A stretch of 64,000 nt of DNA, taken from NCBI GenBank assembly GCA_035442025.1, contig DAORPQ010000005.1, forward strand, positions 3,119 to 67,118. Direction: 5' to 3'. The notes beneath the pieces are model-generated. The model saw only the letters and a list, made by a program, of their open reading frames with translations. It ran no database searches and was not told the DNA's origin. Positions 17,240-25,667 of the stretch are shown here, piece after piece. The stretch comes from Competibacter_A sp003527885. Lineage in GTDB: Bacteria; Pseudomonadota; Gammaproteobacteria; Competibacterales; Competibacteraceae. The first letter of the stretch is position 1. The number at the start of each line of letters is the position of its first letter. The position numbers and the translations under genes were made by a program.

Positions 17240-18516
17240 CGCTTCGCTTCCCGGCGGGCCTGCCGCCACACGCGGTACAAAAATAACGGATTGCCGAGCA
17301 GGTAACGCCGCCACATCCGCCCCGGCTCTTGGGCGAGCCGCCAGACCCATTCCAGGCCGATTTCGCGCAGCCACAACGGGGCGCGGGGAATCCGGCCGGA
17401 ATAAAAATCGAACAGCCCGCCCACCCCCATCCGCACCGGCGGCCGCAGGCGCTGGTGGTGTTCCGCCAGCCACAGTTCCTGCCGGGGCACCCCGAACGCC
17501 ACCAGCAAAATCCGGGCCCTGGAGTCATTGATCCGTCCGATGACGGCGTCTTGCTCGCTCGAATCGAAATAGCCGTGCTGGACCCCGGCAACGACCAGCG
17601 TCGGATAGCGTTGCCGCATGTTCGCGGCCACCTGGTCGGCCACCCCCGGCCGCGCGCCCAGCAAAAATAGGCTCAGACCATCGCGGGCGGCGCGCTCGCA
17701 CAAGCGCGGGAACAGATCGGTGCCGTTGACGTTGGCGGCCAAACCCACGCCCAGGATCCGACAGCCGATCTTCAGGCCGATGCCGTCCGGCAGCACCCGA
17801 GCCGCGCTTTGCAGCACAGCCCGGTAACGTTCGTTCCGGTAAGCGATGTTGAGGCAGTCGGGGTTGACGAAAGCCAACAAAGACCCGTTCCGGGGCTCTT
17901 GCCACGGGTCCGTCGCCCCGGTCAGCGGGGGGGCGGCGCGCGCGGCGATCCAAGCGAGGGCTTCATCCATGGTGGTGTTGACGATGGGGACGCCGAAAAA
18001 GTCGAGCGAGGGCGGCGTCGGCCGGTCGCCGCCGCCCAACAGCAGGGCCAGCAGCGAACGCGCGATCAAGCCCAGACTGCCCCGCAGGGACGCACGTTCG
18101 GCAAAGGCCCGATCCAGCTCGCTTTCGGGGTCGTGCGCGATGCCGGTCAAGCGCTGGAGCCGATAGGGAGAGAACAGGCCCGGCCGAACCGCGAAACGCC
18201 CTTCCGCTTCGACCGGCACCGCCGCCGCTTCTTCGAGCGTCAAGGGGCGCGGGCCGGCGAAGGCCATGTCGCCGCGCAAGATATTGAGCAACACCGCCCC
18301 TCCCCGTCCGGCCACCGTTCCCGAGAACGCCAATCGCTCGAAAGGTCGTCGGTCGCGGCCCAACAGCCGGCGGCGTTCGACCGGACGGCCGGTCTGCACC
18401 AGGCCAAGCAACGCGCGCGCCAGCCACCAAGGCGCCAGCACGCCGAGCAACAGCAGCGCCAGCGCCAGATCGAACAACCTGAGCGACGCCGCGCCTGACG
18501 GCGAATCCCCCTTCAC
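17236..18516 (-). CDS. Fusion: degenerate sugar transferase plus WecB/TagA/CpsF glycosyltransferase
   Basis: A 426-residue two-domain protein. Residues 1 to about 170 contain a membrane helix (LFDLALALLLLGVLAPWWLA) and a sugar-transferase-like module (LLNILRGDMAFAGPRPLT, then VRPGLFSPYRLQRLTG), but where the active enzyme has IDELPQ this protein has GRGGAV, so the catalytic dyad is missing. Residues about 180-426 are a WecB/TagA/CpsF glycosyltransferase: FFGVPIVNTTMDEAL, FVNPDCLNIAYRN, LPDGIGLKIGCRILG, NGTDLFPRLCERAA and LLVAFGVPRQELWLAEHH. That family adds ManNAc or a related sugar to a lipid-linked acceptor. The GTG start at 18516 follows GGGAGGAG at 7 nt. It overlaps the active sugar transferase by 4 bp, so these two steps are probably consecutive. 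Confidence 0.82.
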   Translation of the reverse strand: MKGDSPSGAASLRLFDLALALLLLGVLAPWWLARALLGLVQTGRPVERRRLLGRDRRPFERLAFSGTVAGRGGAVLLNILRGDMAFAGPRPLTLEEAAAVPVEAEGRFAVRPGLFSPYRLQRLTGIAHDPESELDRAFAERASLRGSLGLIARSLLALLLGGGDRPTPPSLDFFGVPIVNTTMDEALAWIAARAAPPLTGATDPWQEPRNGSLLAFVNPDCLNIAYRNERYRAVLQSAARVLPDGIGLKIGCRILGVGLAANVNGTDLFPRLCERAARDGLSLFLLGARPGVADQVAANMRQRYPTLVVAGVQHGYFDSSEQDAVIGRINDSRARILLVAFGVPRQELWLAEHHQRLRPPVRMGVGGLFDFYSGRIPRAPLWLREIGLEWVWRLAQEPGRMWRRYLLGNPLFLYRVWRQARREAKR

Positions 18517-18551
18517 CTCATCTCCTCCCGAGCGCCGCAACCGACCAAATT

Positions 18552-19337
18552 CTAGCTCGTCCCATCGCCGGCATCCGGCAAGCGCCTTCCCCGCCAGCGC
18601 CACTCCGCGCCGGCCCCCGCCAACGCCCCGCTCCAACCGGGCTCCAGCGGCAGGCTCAACACGCTCCATTCCCGACCCTCGGCATCGCGAAGGCGCAGCC
18701 GCCCCTCCGGTCGCCCATCTTTTGCAAAACAAACCTCCAGCGTGCGCAACCCGCTGGCCAGACCGCCCCCCAAAGCCTTGGCGATCGCCTCCTTGCGGGT
18801 CCAACAGCCAAAAAATGCCTCCCGTCGCCGCTCGGCCGGCTGGGCCTGAAAGCACGCCAGCTCGCCCGAGGTGCAAATCCGGTCGATGATGGCCTCGTAG
18901 CGGACGGACCGGCCGTGACATTCCAAATCCGCGCCCACCGCGCGGCGGGCGACCGCATACAGCACGCCGTCCTCGCTGTGCGACAGGTTGAAACACAGGC
19001 CGGCTCCCGCCTCCGCGCCAGTCAGGACGGGCTTGCCGTGCCTTCCCTGCGCGAAGCGTAGCGCCGCGGCCGGCCGGTCGAGGTAGGCGGCCAACAACTC
19101 CCGCAACAGCCCCCGTCCGGCAATGAAGCGGTTGCCGTGCTCCGGGAAGCGAAACCGCGCCGCCCGTTCCCGTTCGTCCGCCGATAGGTGCGCGGACAAC
19201 TCGGCCAGTCGCTCGGTGGGCTGGCGCAAACTCGCCCGCCAGACCTGCACGTCCCCGCCATCCCCGCTCCCGGAAGGCGCCGCCACCGGCCACCTCCAGG
19301 ATTCGCTCGCAACCCGCCGCTCATTCGGTTCCATCAT
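18552..19337 (-). CDS. 4'-phosphopantetheinyl transferase (Sfp-type)
   Basis: A 261-residue Sfp/AcpT-family enzyme that moves phosphopantetheine from CoA onto carrier proteins. It has the family blocks GRGLLRELLAAYL with GRHGKPVL, FNLSHSEDG (P2), VGADLE (P3 Mg-binding Asp and Glu) and FFGCWTRKEAIAKALGGGL (P5, the WxxKEAxxKA block), giving a complete active site. The start was placed at ATG 19337 (MMEPNERR), preceded by GAGAG; ATG 19334 is equally possible. It heads the minus-strand sugar-transferase run, 35 bp before the next start. No carrier protein, PKS or NRPS gene is in the window, so its target lies elsewhere. Confidence 0.9.
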   Translation of the reverse strand: MMEPNERRVASESWRWPVAAPSGSGDGGDVQVWRASLRQPTERLAELSAHLSADERERAARFRFPEHGNRFIAGRGLLRELLAAYLDRPAAALRFAQGRHGKPVLTGAEAGAGLCFNLSHSEDGVLYAVARRAVGADLECHGRSVRYEAIIDRICTSGELACFQAQPAERRREAFFGCWTRKEAIAKALGGGLASGLRTLEVCFAKDGRPEGRLRLRDAEGREWSVLSLPLEPGWSGALAGAGAEWRWRGRRLPDAGDGTS

Positions 19338-19510
19338 CGTTCTCTCGGACGTTCGCTCGGCCGCCGTTCCTCGGCCAGCCCCCTCACAGCCAAAACGCGC
19401 ATGTGCTTGGGCCGCAGGTTCTTTACAATAAAGCTTTGGCCGATCGGGCCGCCGGGCGCCCACAAGCCCCGCGCGACCGCCCACCACCCTCGCTTCAAGG
19501 GAGCGCCCGC

Positions 19511-19915
19511 ATGTCCCACCGTATCGAAATCAAGGTGCGCGGTTATCATCTCGATTTATACCGCCACGTCAACAACGCCCGTTATCTGGAGTTTTTGGAA
19601 GAAGCGCGCTGGAGCTTCCTGGAAAGTCAGGGCAGTATCGATTTCCTTCAGGAGCGCGGTTACACCTTCGCCCTGGTCAACATCAATATCAACTACCGCC
19701 GCGCCGCCTACATGGGCGAAACCCTGGACATCACCACCCAGGTCAAATCCATCGGCAACCGCAGTTGCGTCATGCGCCAGCTCGTCACCCTCAAGGGCAG
19801 CGCCACGGTGGTGGCCGATGCCGATGTCGTCTTCGTCATCGTCGACACGCGCACCGAAAAATCGGCTGTTTTGGAAGGGGATTTGCGGGCGGCGCTGGAG
19901 CGGATGGCCGCTTGA
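19511..19915 (+). CDS. Acyl-CoA thioesterase, YbgC/4HBT hotdog fold
   Basis: A 134-residue hotdog thioesterase. The segment LDLYRHVNNARYLEFLEEARW carries the catalytic Asp and the HVNN motif of the 4-hydroxybenzoyl-CoA thioesterase (4HBT) group; VNININYRRAAYMGETLDITT continues the fold. The length matches single-domain members. ATG 19511 was chosen because AAGGGAG sits 7-8 nt upstream and an N-terminal extension in the longer frame has no family match. It is divergent from the phosphopantetheinyl transferase and convergent with galE, whose stop is 8 bp away. Substrate unknown. Confidence 0.87.
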   Translation: MSHRIEIKVRGYHLDLYRHVNNARYLEFLEEARWSFLESQGSIDFLQERGYTFALVNININYRRAAYMGETLDITTQVKSIGNRSCVMRQLVTLKGSATVVADADVVFVIVDTRTEKSAVLEGDLRAALERMAA

Positions 19916-19923
19916 GGCCCAAC

Positions 19924-20895
19924 CTAGCGCTGTCGCGTTTCCCAATGCCAGGCGTGCTCGACGATGGTTGCCAGCTCCGCATAACGCGGCGTCCAGCCCA
20001 GATCGGTCCGCGCCCGCCGAGAGTCGGCCACCAACCGCGCCGGATCGCCCGGCCGGCGCTCGCCGTACACGACCGTAAAATCCCGCCCGCTCACCGTTCG
20101 GGCGGTGTCGATCACTTCCCGCACCGAAAAGCCGTTGCCGTTGCCTAAATTGTAAGCCGCGCTCTCCCCGCCCTCCCACAACCGCCGCAACGCCAGCCAA
20201 TGCGCCTCGCACAGATCGGCCACATGGATGTAATCGCGAATGCAGGTGCCATCCGGCGTATCGTAGTCGGCGCCGAACACCGTGACGTTCGGCCGGCGTC
20301 CGCCAGCGGCCTGAAGCACCAGGGGAATCAGGTGGGTTTCCGGGTCGTGGCGTTCGCCCAACCGGCCTTCGGGATCGGCGCCGGCCGCATTGAAGTAGCG
20401 CAGTTTGACCGCCTTTAACCCGTACGCCCGATCGTAGTCCTCCAGCATCTGCTCCACCATCCATTTGCTGCGCCCGTAGGGATTGATGGGATTTTTCGGG
20501 TGATCTTCGTCGATGGGCGTGCGTACGGGCTCGCCGAAAATGGCGGCGGTCGATGAAAAGATGAAGTGGTTGACCTGATGGGAGCGCATGGCGTCCAACA
20601 GAACCTGCGTCTTGAAAGTGTTGTTGCGATAGTACTTGGCCGGCTCCCGCACCGATTCGCCGACCTGAATGTAAGAGGCGAAATGCATTACTCCATCAAA
20701 ACGGTCGGCGTTGAATAACGCGTCCAGCACGGCTTCATCGCCCAGATCGCCCAGCACGAACCGCCCCCCCACGACCGCATCGCGATAGCCGGCCGACAGG
20801 TCGTCCAGCACCGTCACCCGGCAACCGCGCTGATCCAGCATTTTGACCATGTGGGAGCCGATATAACCCGCTCCGCCAACCACCAGTACGCGCAT
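19924..20895 (-). CDS. galE: UDP-glucose 4-epimerase
   Basis: A 323-residue short-chain-dehydrogenase-type epimerase that interconverts UDP-glucose and UDP-galactose using NAD. The N-terminus MRVLVVGGAGYIGSHMVK holds the GxxGxxG NAD loop. FSSTAAIFGEP supplies the Ser/Thr of the active site and NPYGRSKWMVEQML the YxxxK catalytic pair. YFNAAGADPEGRLGE and DGTCIRDYIHVADL are typical GalE blocks. The start ATG 20895 has TAGGA 5-9 nt upstream. The gene probably supplies sugar nucleotides for the polysaccharide genes at 15-18.5 kb, though it is not in the same transcription unit. About 185 bp without a gene lie upstream. Confidence 0.93.
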   Translation of the reverse strand: MRVLVVGGAGYIGSHMVKMLDQRGCRVTVLDDLSAGYRDAVVGGRFVLGDLGDEAVLDALFNADRFDGVMHFASYIQVGESVREPAKYYRNNTFKTQVLLDAMRSHQVNHFIFSSTAAIFGEPVRTPIDEDHPKNPINPYGRSKWMVEQMLEDYDRAYGLKAVKLRYFNAAGADPEGRLGERHDPETHLIPLVLQAAGGRRPNVTVFGADYDTPDGTCIRDYIHVADLCEAHWLALRRLWEGGESAAYNLGNGNGFSVREVIDTARTVSGRDFTVVYGERRPGDPARLVADSRRARTDLGWTPRYAELATIVEHAWHWETRQR

Positions 20896-21080
20896 GTTTT
20901 TCCTATCCAGAAAGGCTGTCGCGGAAGGCGCGACGGTCGGGCGACAAGTCGCTCGTCACCGTTTCCGACGCCTGTCGGTCCGGCAGAGGAAACGGGGCAT
21001 CGAATAGCGGGGGTTTGGCGGGCGGATTCGCGCCGCCCGATCCGACAGAACGGGCGACTCAAACCGGCGGCGCGACGACT

Positions 21081-22064
21081 TTAGGCGTCACGCCCCTCAT
21101 GCATACGTAAAAACCGCTCCATCAACTGTTCGATTTCCGCTTCCAACGCACTTCGTTCCTGCTCTGCCTGGCGGTCTCGCGCCGCCATCTTCTCCTCAAG
21201 ATCCCGCCGCAACCGATGGGCGTGATCCAGCTGCTGGAGCAAATTCTGTTTTTCCTGCTCCCAGTTTCCGGATGGCGCCGCCTGGGCGCCCGATCCCGGG
21301 GCCGCCCGCCGCTCGGCCTGCAAGCGCTCCAGTTGTTCGCGCAAGGATTTGCGCTCCGCTTCCCAGGCCGCCCGCCGCTGTTCCAATTCGGCGGCGGCTT
21401 CCGCCCGCAACTGCTCGGCCCACTGGGCGGCGTCGGGGGGTAACTGCTGTTGGGCGCGGGCTTTGTAGAGCGCCAGGCTATCTTCCAAAGTGTTGAGCTG
21501 GACCTGCAGCTCCAAACGCTCGCCTTCCCACATCTCCTGCTGCTGCTCCAAGCGGGCGCTCACCAGCGTCTTATCCCGTTGCAAGCCCTGTAACTGGTCT
21601 TCGATGTGGGTGTTTTGCAGCAACAGGCTTTGCAGTTGCCGGTCCCATTCGACCCGCTCTTGGACAAACTGCTTTTGCAGTGCCGCTTTTTCCTGTTCGA
21701 CGCGGGTCGTCGCATCGCGCAATCGCGTCGCTTCCAAAAGATGGGTCTGCCGATCCCGTTCGTGACGGGCCTTCAGTTCCGCGTACTGTTGCTCCAGGCC
21801 GCCGTGCAGCTCGGCGGTCCGGGCCAGCTCTTCTTCGAGACGTTTCTGTTGCAACAGCAGGGCTTGGCGGGCCTGATAGGCGGTCGACTGCTGGCTGAGC
21901 AGCGTATTTTGCAGTTCGTTATTCTTGGCTTGCTCTTCCGCCAGTTCGTTCTGGATCCGGGACCGATCACTTTGTAAGGCCCGGTACGGCAACAGAAAAA
22001 TGATAGCGCCGCCCGCCGCCAACCCGATGATCGTTCCAACGACCAGAGACATGATATCCGTCAT
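21081..22064 (-). CDS. Membrane-anchored coiled-coil protein
   Basis: A 327-residue protein with one N-terminal membrane helix (SLVVGTIIGLAAGGAIIFLL, residues 6-25). Nearly continuous Glu/Gln/Arg/Leu-rich heptad sequence follows to the end, predicted as a long cytoplasmic coiled coil with one Pro/Gly/Ala break near residue 255. No catalytic motif. The layout recalls RmuC or YhcB-type proteins without their signature domains. It lies downstream of the membrane-anchored receiver gene by 63 bp on the same strand and probably belongs to the partner-switching module as a structural or localisation factor (inference from position). Confidence 0.7.
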   Translation of the reverse strand: MTDIMSLVVGTIIGLAAGGAIIFLLPYRALQSDRSRIQNELAEEQAKNNELQNTLLSQQSTAYQARQALLLQQKRLEEELARTAELHGGLEQQYAELKARHERDRQTHLLEATRLRDATTRVEQEKAALQKQFVQERVEWDRQLQSLLLQNTHIEDQLQGLQRDKTLVSARLEQQQEMWEGERLELQVQLNTLEDSLALYKARAQQQLPPDAAQWAEQLRAEAAAELEQRRAAWEAERKSLREQLERLQAERRAAPGSGAQAAPSGNWEQEKQNLLQQLDHAHRLRRDLEEKMAARDRQAEQERSALEAEIEQLMERFLRMHEGRDA

Positions 22065-22127
22065 GATGCATCATCCGCCTGTTTGGCTTTTATCCTGGGG
22101 ACAAGCTGGCATGGACCGCGTGGCCCT

Positions 22128-23225
22128 TCATCTCAATCCGTAGGCCAGCACCGCCGCGCCGACGCCGATCGCCGCCGCCCAAGCCGCAGCTTGATAAACC
22201 CGTCGCCGCATATCCTGTTTGGCCTCGCTCAGAAGCTGTTGGAAGATATGTTCCGCCACCAGGCTGCCCGCCGCGTTGGCGCTTTCGTTTTCGGCGACAA
22301 CTTGCTGGGCCACTTCTCGGGAGGTTTGCACGAGGGCACCGTGCACCGACTCCTTGACTTGTTGGGTGGCCTCGGCCACCTTGGCGTCGAGCTGCTGGAC
22401 CACACGCCCGGACAGCTCCTGTAGCTGGCCCTCGCAGACCTGGGTCGTTATCTCCTTGGCCTGACGCTCCAAAAAGACCCGCCCTTCGCGCTGCAACGCT
22501 TCGAAACGCTCCTGTAACAGCGGCGGCAGTTGAGACCGGACCGCGTCCGCAGCCGCAGCGTGAATATCGCTATCGGAGGTGGGCGGCTGCCATTTGGCGA
22601 GCTGCGCCTCGCACTCCCGCGCCGCGATCCGGGCGCCGATCTGCTCTTGAGAACCTTCCAAATCCCGCCGCAGTTTGGCGATGACATCGTTGATCAGCGG
22701 CAGCACCTGGGATTCAATGGCGTCGTAGACCACCAGTTCGGCTTTTTCGAGAGCGATCTTTTCGATCTGTTCGGACGGTACCGCCTCTCCGGCCGGCAAG
22801 GCGGGCGAAGCAGCCGGCGGAAACACCGGGACGGCCAACGCCGCCGCCGCGTCGAACCGCTCGTTCATCTGTTTCAGCACGGCACCCAACGCATCCGGCG
22901 TCGCCGGTTTGACCAGGACGCCGATGGCGCCGGCCGCCCGGGCTTCTTCCTGGTAGGCCTGATCGTCCTTGGAGGTGTACATCGTCACCGGAATCGCCGC
23001 GGTTCCGGGTTCGCGCTTGATCTGCCGGACGGCGGCCACCCCATCCAGGCCGGGCATGGTGTGATCCATGAAAATCGCATCGGGGCGCTGGCTGCGCAGA
23101 TAGCTCAACGCCTCTTCGGCGGAATCGACCGTATCGACGGTCAAGCCAAACCCTTGCAGCATCTTGCGCAACATCAAACGCGCGGATTTTGAATCATCTA
23201 CGATAAGAACGTGTCGGACAGGCAT
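22128..23225 (-). CDS. Receiver-domain protein with C-terminal membrane anchor
   Basis: A 365-residue protein. Residues 1-125 form a CheY-like receiver: VLIVDDSKSAR acidic pair, phospho-acceptor Asp54 in FMDHTMPG, MYTSKDD and the lysine in GVLVKPATPD. The middle (about 130-335) is Ala/Glu/Gln-rich and probably a coiled coil. The C-terminus carries a hydrophobic helix (AAAWAAAIGVGAAVLAYGL) followed by Arg, that is a tail anchor. There is no DNA-binding or enzymatic output, so phosphorylation would act through the coiled-coil region at the membrane. ATG 23225 follows AGGAGGG at 3-5 nt. The gene lies 169 bp after the STAS gene and has its own candidate promoter. Confidence 0.82.
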   Translation of the reverse strand: MPVRHVLIVDDSKSARLMLRKMLQGFGLTVDTVDSAEEALSYLRSQRPDAIFMDHTMPGLDGVAAVRQIKREPGTAAIPVTMYTSKDDQAYQEEARAAGAIGVLVKPATPDALGAVLKQMNERFDAAAALAVPVFPPAASPALPAGEAVPSEQIEKIALEKAELVVYDAIESQVLPLINDVIAKLRRDLEGSQEQIGARIAARECEAQLAKWQPPTSDSDIHAAAADAVRSQLPPLLQERFEALQREGRVFLERQAKEITTQVCEGQLQELSGRVVQQLDAKVAEATQQVKESVHGALVQTSREVAQQVVAENESANAAGSLVAEHIFQQLLSEAKQDMRRRVYQAAAWAAAIGVGAAVLAYGLR

Positions 23226-23249
23226 AAACCCTCCTGGTTTTCTTTTCAG

Positions 23250-23279
23250 ATTAACAGTTTTTGCGGGCGGAAAAAACAA
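23250..23279 (-). promoter_or_regulatory. Candidate promoter for anchored receiver gene
   Basis: On the minus strand TTGTTT (23279-23274) and GTTAAT (23255-23250) are 18 bp apart in an AT-rich patch within otherwise GC-rich DNA. The start site would fall near 23243, 18 nt before the ATG at 23225. Confidence 0.4.
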
Positions 23280-23394
23280 GCGCCCCAAACGGAACCCGCA
23301 CCTGCGAGATCGCGTTTGGAGCACCCTCCGCCCGGTCCGGCGCGCAAACCCAGGCACTCGCGCGCCGCCGGCGCTGGGCCGCGTTACCGCTTTG

Positions 23395-23730
23395 CTAACG
23401 GAGCCGGTTCAAGGCCATATTCTCGTCGTCGAAGATCGAAAAAATTTGCTGCAAGCGGGTCAGTTCGATCAAGGAGCGCACGGTCGGACTCGGGTGCAAC
23501 AAAACCACTTCACCGTCTTTGAGGCGGGCCGCCTTGAAGGTGGAGACCAGGACCGAAAGCCCGCTGGAATCCATGAAACCCACTTCGGCCAGATCCAAAA
23601 TCAGCTTACCGCCCCCGCGCTCGACCGTCTCGAGCAAGCGCTGGCGAACCTGCGGCACATCGGCCATGACCAGCCGGCCCGCCAAAGCGATAACATCTAT
23701 GCCATCGACCGTGCGATGCGTCACAACCAT
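23395..23730 (-). CDS. STAS anti-anti-sigma-type protein
   Basis: A 111-residue single STAS domain protein, the antagonist partner in a phosphorylation-controlled switch. The fold core ALAGRLVMADVPQVRQRL and the phosphorylation loop GFMDSSGLSVLV are visible; Ser55 in DSSG is the expected target of the adjacent kinase. The start was set at ATG 23730 (MVVTHRTV), which fits the usual SpoIIAA-type length; a longer frame adds 33 residues without similarity. It lies 95 bp downstream of the kinase gene on the same strand. Confidence 0.88.
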   Translation of the reverse strand: MVVTHRTVDGIDVIALAGRLVMADVPQVRQRLLETVERGGGKLILDLAEVGFMDSSGLSVLVSTFKAARLKDGEVVLLHPSPTVRSLIELTRLQQIFSIFDDENMALNRLR

Positions 23731-23825
23731 TGCGGATATCCCAAAAGAATGTTCAAGTAAAATAGCGCCTTTCCCCGAGCTACGATAGGGCGAGCCCCCC
23801 CGGTGACCCGCGCGCGAAAGCTCCC

Positions 23826-24284
23826 TCAAGCGGGCCCCGACCCCGTACCGCGGAGCAGCCGGTTCATGGTCAGGGTATTTTCCCCGTTACAGACGTGATA
23901 CTCGACCGAATCCATGCAGGATTTGATGATGGCCAAACCCCGGCCGCGCAGGGGCCACGTCTCCGGATCGGCTTCATTGAGTTTCGCCACCGACACCGGA
24001 GCCCCCAGCTTGCCGGGCTCCATCGGATCGCCGCGATCGCGCACCAGCAAGGTGAAACGGTCCGGCGCCAGCCGGAACTCCACCATCACCGCGTGGCCGG
24101 GCTCGCCGTGGTAGGCATGTTCGACCGCGTTGTTGACCGCTTCCACCATGGCCAGCTCGATCTGGGCGATATCGGTCGCCGGCAACGCGGTCAGGCGACA
24201 CAGCCCGTTCACCGCGCTGCTCAACAATTCGATACATTCAGGGCGGCTCTCAATAGCCAGGCTGATCGTCCGGGTCACGGCCAT
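23826..24284 (-). CDS. Anti-sigma-type Ser/Thr kinase (RsbW-like ATPase)
   Basis: A 152-residue GHKL ATPase domain protein. The N box reads ELAMVEAVNNAVEHAY, the G1 box VRDRGDPM and the G2 box GRGLAIIK, matching RsbW/SpoIIAB-type kinases that phosphorylate STAS partners and sequester a target when unbound. The start ATG 24284 gives a 35-bp overlap with the phosphatase gene. With the phosphatase and STAS genes it makes a full three-component switch; no sigma factor gene is adjacent, so the final target may be a different protein. Confidence 0.88.
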   Translation of the reverse strand: MAVTRTISLAIESRPECIELLSSAVNGLCRLTALPATDIAQIELAMVEAVNNAVEHAYHGEPGHAVMVEFRLAPDRFTLLVRDRGDPMEPGKLGAPVSVAKLNEADPETWPLRGRGLAIIKSCMDSVEYHVCNGENTLTMNRLLRGTGSGPA

Positions 24285-25500
24285 GCTCGCGCTCCAAAAC
24301 CAGCAAAGTGATGTCATCCTGAAGGTTGTCGTCGCCATTCCACTCCAGCAATGCTTGACCGACCCGCCCGGTAACCGCCGCGACTGGCAAATCGCAGGTC
24401 TGTTCCAACAACGCGCTCAAGCGTGCTTCGGAAAACTGTTCGCCGGCCGCGTTAACGCACTCGCTAATACCATCTGAATATAAAACTAGACGATCTCCCG
24501 GCGCAAGCTCGAAGCAAATGGTTTCGTATCCGACATCCGCGAACATGCCGACCGGAAAACCGCCGCCGCCCACCGGGTCGACCCGGCGGGCGGCGCGGCG
24601 CAGCACCAACGGTTTCGGGTGGCCCGCCTGAGTCAGGTTCACCCGCCCGGAGTCCAAATCCAGGGTGCCGTAAATCATGGTGAAATATTGCAAGGGGTCG
24701 ATACCCGACTGAAAGCGCCGGTTCAGCTCGCTCACCAGCAGTTGCGGGACCGACTCCTCGTCCTGGATGGCCTCTTGCCGGCGCAAGCGCTTTTCCTCGG
24801 CCCCCTGCGACAGCAAGCGGTTCAAGGTAAACGACAGCAGCGCGGCCGGAACGCCGTGGCCGACCACATCCAACTGATAGAAACTCAAGCGGTGCCTGTC
24901 CAGGGTGAAGTAATCGAAGATGTCGCCCGCCACGAACGAGCAGGGATGGAACAGCCATTCCACCGTGACGCCCGGCAGCCGCAACGGCGCCGGCAGCAAG
25001 GCTTTTTGCATGCTGGCGGCGGATTCCAAGTCGTGACGGATGGTCGAATAGGCTTCGGACAGGGTGTGGTTGATCCGGTTGAGCCGCCGGTTGCGTTCGT
25101 CCAGTTCCTCCTCCAGCCTCAAGATGCGTTCGCCGGCGCGAACCCGCACCCGCAACTCCTCGGGATGGACCGGCTTGACGATAAAATCGTCGGCCCCCGC
25201 ATCCATGCCCTGCACCAGCGAGGTGCGGTCGTTGCGACCGCTCAACAGGATCAGATAGATATAATTGTCGAAGGCGGTGGAACGGATACGCCGACATAAA
25301 TCGGGACCGCTCAAGCCGGGCATCATCCAGTCGCTGATGACTAACCGGACGTGGCCCTGCTGTACAATGTCCCAGGCCTCCAAGCCATCGCGGGCGACGC
25401 TGGTTTCATAGCGCCATTGTCGCAGCATCGCCGTGATGATCCGCAGCATGGCCGGATCGTCATCGACCACTAAGATATGGTTGCTTGAGATGGGGGTCAT
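24250..25500 (-). CDS. Response regulator with PP2C/SpoIIE phosphatase output
   Basis: A 416-residue protein. An N-terminal receiver (ILVVDDDPAMLR, Asp57 in ISDWMMPG, DFIVKPVHPEELR) is joined by a short coiled coil (ERILRLEEELDERNRRLNRI) to a PP2C-type phosphatase (about residues 185-405). Conserved acidic metal ligands of the phosphatase appear in FVAGDIFDYF, in LVLYSDGISECVNAAG and in NLQDDITLLVL. It is expected to dephosphorylate the STAS protein when its receiver is phosphorylated, comparable to HsbR/RsbU systems. ATG 25500 follows GGAAG closely. It heads the minus-strand module and is divergent from copA. Confidence 0.9.
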   Translation of the reverse strand: MTPISSNHILVVDDDPAMLRIITAMLRQWRYETSVARDGLEAWDIVQQGHVRLVISDWMMPGLSGPDLCRRIRSTAFDNYIYLILLSGRNDRTSLVQGMDAGADDFIVKPVHPEELRVRVRAGERILRLEEELDERNRRLNRINHTLSEAYSTIRHDLESAASMQKALLPAPLRLPGVTVEWLFHPCSFVAGDIFDYFTLDRHRLSFYQLDVVGHGVPAALLSFTLNRLLSQGAEEKRLRRQEAIQDEESVPQLLVSELNRRFQSGIDPLQYFTMIYGTLDLDSGRVNLTQAGHPKPLVLRRAARRVDPVGGGGFPVGMFADVGYETICFELAPGDRLVLYSDGISECVNAAGEQFSEARLSALLEQTCDLPVAAVTGRVGQALLEWNGDDNLQDDITLLVLEREHGRDPDDQPGY

Positions 25501-25604
25501 GGCTTCCAACGGTACGGCGGTTCGTGGGCCGGACAACAGCGAACGGAACCCGGTTCGGCCCGGTCTTAGATCATGCCTATCTTCGCTCACCTGAACCGGC
25601 CTGC

Positions 25605-25622
25605 AAACCCATCTCTGGGTTT
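25605..25622. promoter_or_regulatory. Hairpin in copA leader region
   Basis: AAACCCA and TGGGTTT form a perfect 7-bp inverted repeat with a TCTC loop, ending 45 bp before the copA ATG, in the divergent spacer shared with the phosphatase gene. There is no T run after it, so it is not a standard terminator. It may be an operator or a leader structure. It does not resemble the CueR operator known to me. Confidence 0.35.
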
Positions 25623-25667
25623 ACCACTTGGGAACGCTCGGCCGTCACCTCCCGGAGAATCCGCACC

